From assembly GCA_016415585.1 (NCBI GenBank), contig CP066552.1, positions 1,798,001-1,862,000 of the forward strand: a stretch of DNA of 64,000 nt, written 5' to 3'. Made by a program: the position numbers and the translations under genes. The notes under the pieces were generated by a model that saw only the letters and a list, made by a program, of their open reading frames with translations, was not told the DNA's origin and searched no databases. The stretch's first letter is position 1. Every line of letters begins with the position of its first letter. This document shows, one piece after another, positions 59,502 through 64,000 of the stretch. Source of the DNA: Pectobacterium carotovorum. GTDB lineage: Bacteria > Pseudomonadota > Gammaproteobacteria > Enterobacterales > Enterobacteriaceae.

Positions 59502-60872
59502 CTACTCGTTACGAGGGAAAATAGTGTGCAACGCCTGGCAGGACTCTTCATAGTTACTTTGTTCAAACATACCCTGCTGCAAGAAGGCTTCCAGATGCGG
59601 GTAAAGCCGAATTGCTTTGTCAAGCATAGGGTCGCTGCCTGCGGCGTAGGCACCAACACTGACTAAATCACGGTTACGTTGGTAGCTCGATAGTAACTGT
59701 TTAAACTGCCTTACAGAAGCATAATGACCTTCATCGATCAGCGCTGTCATCGCACGACTAATCGATGCTTCAATATCAATTGCCGGATAATGGCCAGACT
59801 CAGCTAATTGACGTGACAATACGATATGCCCGTCAAGGATGGCGCGAGCGGAGTCAGCGATAGGATCCTGCTGATCGTCACCTTCAGTTAGAACAGTATA
59901 GAAGGCGGTGACTGAACCACCTCCATGAATACCATTTCCTGCGCGCTCTACTAGCGCAGGTAATTTAGCGAAGATAGAAGGGGGATAACCCTTGGTTGCT
60001 GGCGGTTCACCAATCGCTAAAGCAATTTCACGCTGTGCCATGGCATAGCGTGTGAGCGAATCCATGATGAGCAGAACGTGATGCCCGCGATCGCGAAAAT
60101 CTTCAGCAATACGCGTGGCATAAGCGGCACCCTGCATCCTTAATAATGGAGAAACATCAGCCGGTGCGGCAATAACGACGGAACGCGCTCGTCCTTCCGT
60201 GCCCAAGATATTCTCGATAAAGTCTTTCACTTCTCGGCCACGTTCACCGATAAGGCCAACAACGATGACGTCAGCCTGAGTATAGCGTGCCATCATACCC
60301 AACAGCACACTTTTACCCACCCCTGAACCAGCAAACAGGCCCATTCGCTGCCCACGACCTACGGTAAGCAAGGCATTGATGGCTCGAACACCCACGTCCA
60401 GAACACTTTCGATTGGCGTTCTCTGTAATGGGTTGAACGGCGGCGTAATCAGTGGTGCGCGATAGCCTGTATCTGGCGCGGGTAAACCATCCAGCGGTTT
60501 TGCGCTACCATCCAGTACACGACCCAGTAATTCAGGGCCTAAGGGTAATTGTTTTCCTTGACTGCTGCTGTCCTGGCCGACGCGAGCGTAGACACGCGCT
60601 CCAGGGGTAATACCTTCAACTTCTTCCAGCGGCATAAGAAAGAGTTTTTGCCCGTTGAAACCGACAACTTCGCTTTCGATTTCTTCAACCTGCGAGCCAT
60701 TCTGCCGTTCAATGAGACAGGTGGCGCCCAGTGGCATATGTAACCCTGTCGCTTCCAATACCAAACCTGTCGCCCGGGTTAAGCGGCCGTAACGACGCAC
60801 CGAAGGCGTGTCATCAATGCGCTTCTCAAATGAATCGAGAGAAGAAAGCCAGCGTCCGAGGCGCGAAGTCAT
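59502..60872 (-). CDS. fliI: Flagellum-specific ATPase FliI
   Basis: A 456-residue F1-beta-like ATPase that drives export-gate opening. The P-loop [15 protein letters not shown] lies near residue 170, Walker B in [13 protein letters not shown]. The start at 60872 (MTSRLGRWL) sits 7 nt after AGGAG; an ATG one codon upstream is equivalent. It overlaps the fliH stop. Confidence 0.97.
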   Translation of the reverse strand: MTSRLGRWLSSLDSFEKRIDDTPSVRRYGRLTRATGLVLEATGLHMPLGATCLIERQNGSQVEEIESEVVGFNGQKLFLMPLEEVEGITPGARVYARVGQDSSSQGKQLPLGPELLGRVLDGSAKPLDGLPAPDTGYRAPLITPPFNPLQRTPIESVLDVGVRAINALLTVGRGQRMGLFAGSGVGKSVLLGMMARYTQADVIVVGLIGERGREVKDFIENILGTEGRARSVVIAAPADVSPLLRMQGAAYATRIAEDFRDRGHHVLLIMDSLTRYAMAQREIALAIGEPPATKGYPPSIFAKLPALVERAGNGIHGGGSVTAFYTVLTEGDDQQDPIADSARAILDGHIVLSRQLAESGHYPAIDIEASISRAMTALIDEGHYASVRQFKQLLSSYQRNRDLVSVGAYAAGSDPMLDKAIRLYPHLEAFLQQGMFEQSNYEESCQALHTIFPRNE

Positions 60873-61594
60873 CATAGTTCTCCTGGTGCGGCTAAACGGC
60901 AAAGTTCGTGCCAGCGTGTTGCTAGACTGGCATCCAAATCGCCTTCTTCTGCACTGACTTTACAACCACCAGGGTGAAGTTGGCTATCGGCAAGCAATCT
61001 CCAACCATGCAAGCTGAGCGTCGGACCTAAATATTGTTCAACACGTTCCAGGTCTGAAGGATGAACGCGCAACTGCGTTTTCCCTGAAAACATAGGCTCT
61101 TGCTGAATCAATTGCTGTATTTGACCAAGCAGCGCATTACCATCGCATACCGGAGGTTGCCCCAGAATCTGCTTGGCTGCGGTCAACGCCAATTGCATCA
61201 GGCGAGCCGGGATTACACTGTCGAGCGTATCCAGCGTCTGTTGGAATTCGGTGACCATTTGCTGCATCTGTTCGATGATCGGCTGCTGCTGCTGCTGGGA
61301 ATTTTGTACCCCCTGCTGTTGCCCCTTGGCCAAACCTTCCTGATAACCCGCGTCGTAGCCCTGTTGATGACCTTGGGCAAAACCTGTTTCTCGCGCCTGC
61401 TGCATCGTGCTTTCACGCAGAGATGCCAGTTCATCCTCTAAGGTAGGGACGGCGTTTTCCTCGGGGAAACGCTCCGTGTCTGACAATTCAGGCTCATTAT
61501 TTACCTGATATGCTGGAACAGGCTTTGAAACAGGCTCAGCTAGGTCATTGAGCTTCCAAGGCTGCCAAGGCAGATTTTTGGGGGCGTTAGACAT
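60872..61594 (-). CDS. fliH: Flagellar export ATPase regulator FliH
   Basis: A 240-residue stator-like protein. It has an N-terminal FliN-binding segment ([16 protein letters not shown]), a GxxxG-repeat helix ([20 protein letters not shown]) and a Gln-run near 110-118. It inhibits FliI and brings it to the C ring. The ATG at 61594 overlaps fliG by 8 bp. Confidence 0.95.
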   Translation of the reverse strand: MSNAPKNLPWQPWKLNDLAEPVSKPVPAYQVNNEPELSDTERFPEENAVPTLEDELASLRESTMQQARETGFAQGHQQGYDAGYQEGLAKGQQQGVQNSQQQQQPIIEQMQQMVTEFQQTLDTLDSVIPARLMQLALTAAKQILGQPPVCDGNALLGQIQQLIQQEPMFSGKTQLRVHPSDLERVEQYLGPTLSLHGWRLLADSQLHPGGCKVSAEEGDLDASLATRWHELCRLAAPGEL

Positions 61595-62579
61595 AAGCAT
61601 CCTCGCCGCCACCGATAATCATCTCGCCGCTGTCTGCCAGTCGACGGACGATAAGCAGAATGGCTTTCTGTTCGTTTTCGACCTGTGACATACGTACTGG
61701 GCCGCGAGTTGAAAGGTCGTCGCGAAGAATTTCTGCGGCACGCTGAGACATGTTGCGCAGGAATTTCTCGCGTAGAGGCTCTTCCGCACCTTTCAATGCC
61801 AACAGCAGAGACTCGGATTCGACTTCTTGCAGAAGGCGCTGGATGCTGCGGTCGTCCACGTCCACCAGGTTTTCGAACAGAAACATTTCGTCGATAATTT
61901 TCTGTGCCAGTTCGCCATCGAATTCGCGTACTGCATCGATAACTGCTTCTTCCTGCTGGGTTTTCATCAGGTTGATAATCTCAGCCGCAGTACGAACACC
62001 ACCCATTTTGCTGCGTTTGAGATTCTGACCATCCAGCAAGCCATTCAGAACGTCTGTCAATTCTGCCAGTGCGGAAGGCTGAACGCCGCCGAAGGTTGCG
62101 ATACGTAGCATAACGTCATGACGAAGACGTTCGTCAAACAGGGCTAAGATATCGGCAGCCTGAGCTCGCTTCAGGTGCACCAAAATTGTTGCGATAATCT
62201 GTGGGTGCTCGTCGCGAATAAGGTCTGCGGCAATCTGCGGCTCCATAAAGTTGAGCGTTTCCATTCCACTTGTAGAGTCGCGGCTCTCCAGAATATCTTC
62301 CAACAGGCTAGATGCTCGTTCTTCACCAAGGGCTTTGACAAGCACTGAGCGAAGGTAATCGCCAGCATTCACACTGAGAGCGGCATATTGCTCTGAATCA
62401 GCTTCAAATTCTCTCAGGATTTCGAGCAACTGCTGTTGTGATACCTGTCTCATGTTCGCCATTGCAGAACTCAGGTGCTGCACTTCTTTAGTCGAAAGAT
62501 GAGTAAACACTTCCGCAGCACGGTCTTCACCAATGGTCATCAATAAGATGGCGCTTTTTTCTGTTCCTGTCAGGGTCAT
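61587..62579 (-). CDS. fliG: Flagellar rotor/switch protein FliG
   Basis: A 330-residue rotor protein with three armadillo-like domains. The EHPQ motif ([20 protein letters not shown]) is in the middle domain and the charged torque helix of the C-terminal domain ([20 protein letters not shown]) interacts with MotA. It overlaps fliF by 4 bp. Confidence 0.97.
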   Translation of the reverse strand: MTLTGTEKSAILLMTIGEDRAAEVFTHLSTKEVQHLSSAMANMRQVSQQQLLEILREFEADSEQYAALSVNAGDYLRSVLVKALGEERASSLLEDILESRDSTSGMETLNFMEPQIAADLIRDEHPQIIATILVHLKRAQAADILALFDERLRHDVMLRIATFGGVQPSALAELTDVLNGLLDGQNLKRSKMGGVRTAAEIINLMKTQQEEAVIDAVREFDGELAQKIIDEMFLFENLVDVDDRSIQRLLQEVESESLLLALKGAEEPLREKFLRNMSQRAAEILRDDLSTRGPVRMSQVENEQKAILLIVRRLADSGEMIIGGGEDAYV

Positions 62580-64000
62580 AGTTCAGTACTCATCCATTGG
62601 CGAATGACCAGGGCGACGACGCGTGGATCGTTCTCTGCCATTTCACGTATGCGGTTACTTTGCATTTCTGCATTGACGCGTTGCTGCGATTTCCGCTGCT
62701 GTTCAACTTCCGAGCTACTCAAGTTGACCATAACATCGCTGTCTGCACCTTGAGATAGTGCAGCCGCCGCCAGCGCCGCTTCTTGTTGCTGTGCTTTTCT
62801 CTGCAATTGTGGACGAACCAGTTTACGCCACAGAATCCAGGCAACGATCAGAACCAGCAGCCAGCGGCCAGCTTCCATCAGGAGATCGAAAAATGCTTGT
62901 TTTTGCCAGAAGGGGAGTTCGCCAGAACCGTCAGTGCTATCCATAAATGGCGTATTCACGACATTTAATGTATCGCCACGTTCAGTAGAGAAGCCCATTG
63001 CTTCGCGTGCTACTGTTTCAATCTGTTTGATCTGTTCTTCCGTCAGTGCAACCGGTTTGCCGTCCTCACCAGGAGGCTGATAGTTAACAATAACGGCCGC
63101 AGACAAGCGCTTCACACCACCCGTACTGTGTTTGGTATGTAAAATCGTCTTGTCGACTTCATAGTTGGTTGTTGCATCATTACGAACATTTGATGTCTGA
63201 ATAACGGTATTCGCATTTGCCGCATTAGCTTGCGCACCTGCCGCATTGTTTTGGTTCTGCTGGCCAGCCTGATTGTTCGCATTGGCATTATTTGGCGGTG
63301 TCGCGATAGGGGCTGTAGGCGCCGGTGCGGGCTGATTGGTTAATGCACCTGGAACGCCACCGACGTTCGGGCCTCCTTTTTGCTCACTCTGGCTGGTTTG
63401 CTGAGAGCGAACAGCCGCTTTATCTGGCGGTTGGTTGGGTTGATACTGTTCGTCAGTTTGTTCGCGAGCAGAGAAATCGATTTGCGCGGTGACCTGGGCA
63501 TGTACGTTACCCATGCCAACCATGGGCGCGATAATTGACTCTATACGGCGTTGGTACATCGCCTCGACTTCGTTACTGTACTTCAGTTGTGCAGCATTCA
63601 GATCGCGGCCGCTGCCGCCAGCCTGGGTTAACAGGCGTCCTGTCTGATCGACGACCGTAACATTGTCTGGTGGCAGGCCAGCAACACTGCTGGAAACCAT
63701 ATAAACGATGGAATTGATTTGCCCTTCGTCTAATGCACGACCCGGCTGTAATGTCAGGGTGACAGAAGAAGAGGGCGCTTTTTGCTCACGCACGAACAGT
63801 GAAGGTTTCGGTATGGCAAGGTGGACTCGCGCATTCTGAACGGGGCCGAGCGTTTCTATCGTTCTGGACAGCTCACCTTCCAGTGCACGTTGGTAATTAA
63901 TCTGCTCGCTGAATTGGCTGATGCCAAACTTTTCCTGGTCGAGCAATTCAAAGCCAACTGCGCCGCCTTTTGGCAGCCCTAATTGAGCCAGTCGAAGTCG
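62576..64000 (-). CDS. fliF: Flagellar MS-ring protein FliF (partial, N-terminus off the window)
   Basis: The last 474 residues of the MS-ring protein; the 5' end runs past the right edge. The ring-building motif region ([20 protein letters not shown]), the second ring domain, a variable Asn/Ala/Pro-rich loop (about 63240-63340), the C-terminal membrane helix ([20 protein letters not shown]) and the FliG-binding tail ([20 protein letters not shown]) are seen. The MS ring is the base on which the rotor and export gate assemble. Confidence 0.96.
   Translation of the reverse strand, partial: RLRLAQLGLPKGGAVGFELLDQEKFGISQFSEQINYQRALEGELSRTIETLGPVQNARVHLAIPKPSLFVREQKAPSSSVTLTLQPGRALDEGQINSIVYMVSSSVAGLPPDNVTVVDQTGRLLTQAGGSGRDLNAAQLKYSNEVEAMYQRRIESIIAPMVGMGNVHAQVTAQIDFSAREQTDEQYQPNQPPDKAAVRSQQTSQSEQKGGPNVGGVPGALTNQPAPAPTAPIATPPNNANANNQAGQQNQNNAAGAQANAANANTVIQTSNVRNDATTNYEVDKTILHTKHSTGGVKRLSAAVIVNYQPPGEDGKPVALTEEQIKQIETVAREAMGFSTERGDTLNVVNTPFMDSTDGSGELPFWQKQAFFDLLMEAGRWLLVLIVAWILWRKLVRPQLQRKAQQQEAALAAAALSQGADSDVMVNLSSSEVEQQRKSQQRVNAEMQSNRIREMAENDPRVVALVIRQWMSTEL

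Overview
The window is chromosomal DNA of an enteric gamma-proteobacterium, most probably a soft-rot Pectobacterium. The evidence is enterobacterial gene order and protein similarity throughout, ERIC repeats, a globin-coupled diguanylate cyclase of the DosC type, and one contiguous flagellar/chemotaxis locus in which flhDC-mot-che-flhBAE, flgNMA/flgB-L and the fli genes are adjacent. All identifications come from reading the sequence and from recalled family knowledge; no searches were run.

Left part (1-24.4 kb). Positions 1-2344 look like the end of an integrated element: a P4-type tyrosine integrase directly beside the 3' end of tRNA-Asn, an orphan Flp pilin, and an isolated Fur-box-like sequence. 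Next comes a lac locus on the minus strand (lacI, lacZ, lacY, no lacA). It has an operator identical to E. coli O1 as I recall it, an O2-like site inside lacZ, a CRP site at the E. coli position, and an ERIC remnant between lacZ and lacY. Then comes an ABC importer of the FbpABC/AfuABC type, an internally deleted and frameshifted uhpC, and intact uhpB and uhpA; the context favours sugar phosphate over ferric iron as the transported substrate. After nlpA there is a decayed stretch: an AT-rich segment, a small ORF, a 348-bp expanded ERIC, a transposase-like scrap and a KTSC-domain gene. It is followed by dosC (oxygen-sensing diguanylate cyclase), a small unknown gene, a chemoreceptor with its own sigma-28 promoter, and a DMT-family exporter.

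Right part (24.4-64 kb). The flhDC promoter region carries a perfect CRP site and a perfect RcsB-type palindrome. Then follow flhDC, motAB-cheAW-mcp-cheRBYZ, flhBAE, flgNMA (minus), flgBCDEFGHIJ, flgKL (plus), an IS3-family element, and fliRQPONMLKJIHGF (minus, fliF cut by the right edge). I placed sigma-28 promoters before motA (inside flhC), before both chemoreceptor genes, before flgM (in the flgA-flgM gap) and before flgK, and FlhDC-type sites before flgB and, less certainly, flhB. Together these genes make the master regulator, stator, chemotaxis pathway, export gate, rod, hook, P and L rings, hook-filament junction and switch complex. The filament genes, FliA and fliE are not in the window.

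The most unusual features are the ERIC elements (five in 18.5 kb), some of which are expanded by strings of different short palindromes and sit inside operons, and the afu-uhp locus with a collapsed uhpC beside an intact UhpAB pair. I saw no CRISPR array, prophage or clearly novel defence system.
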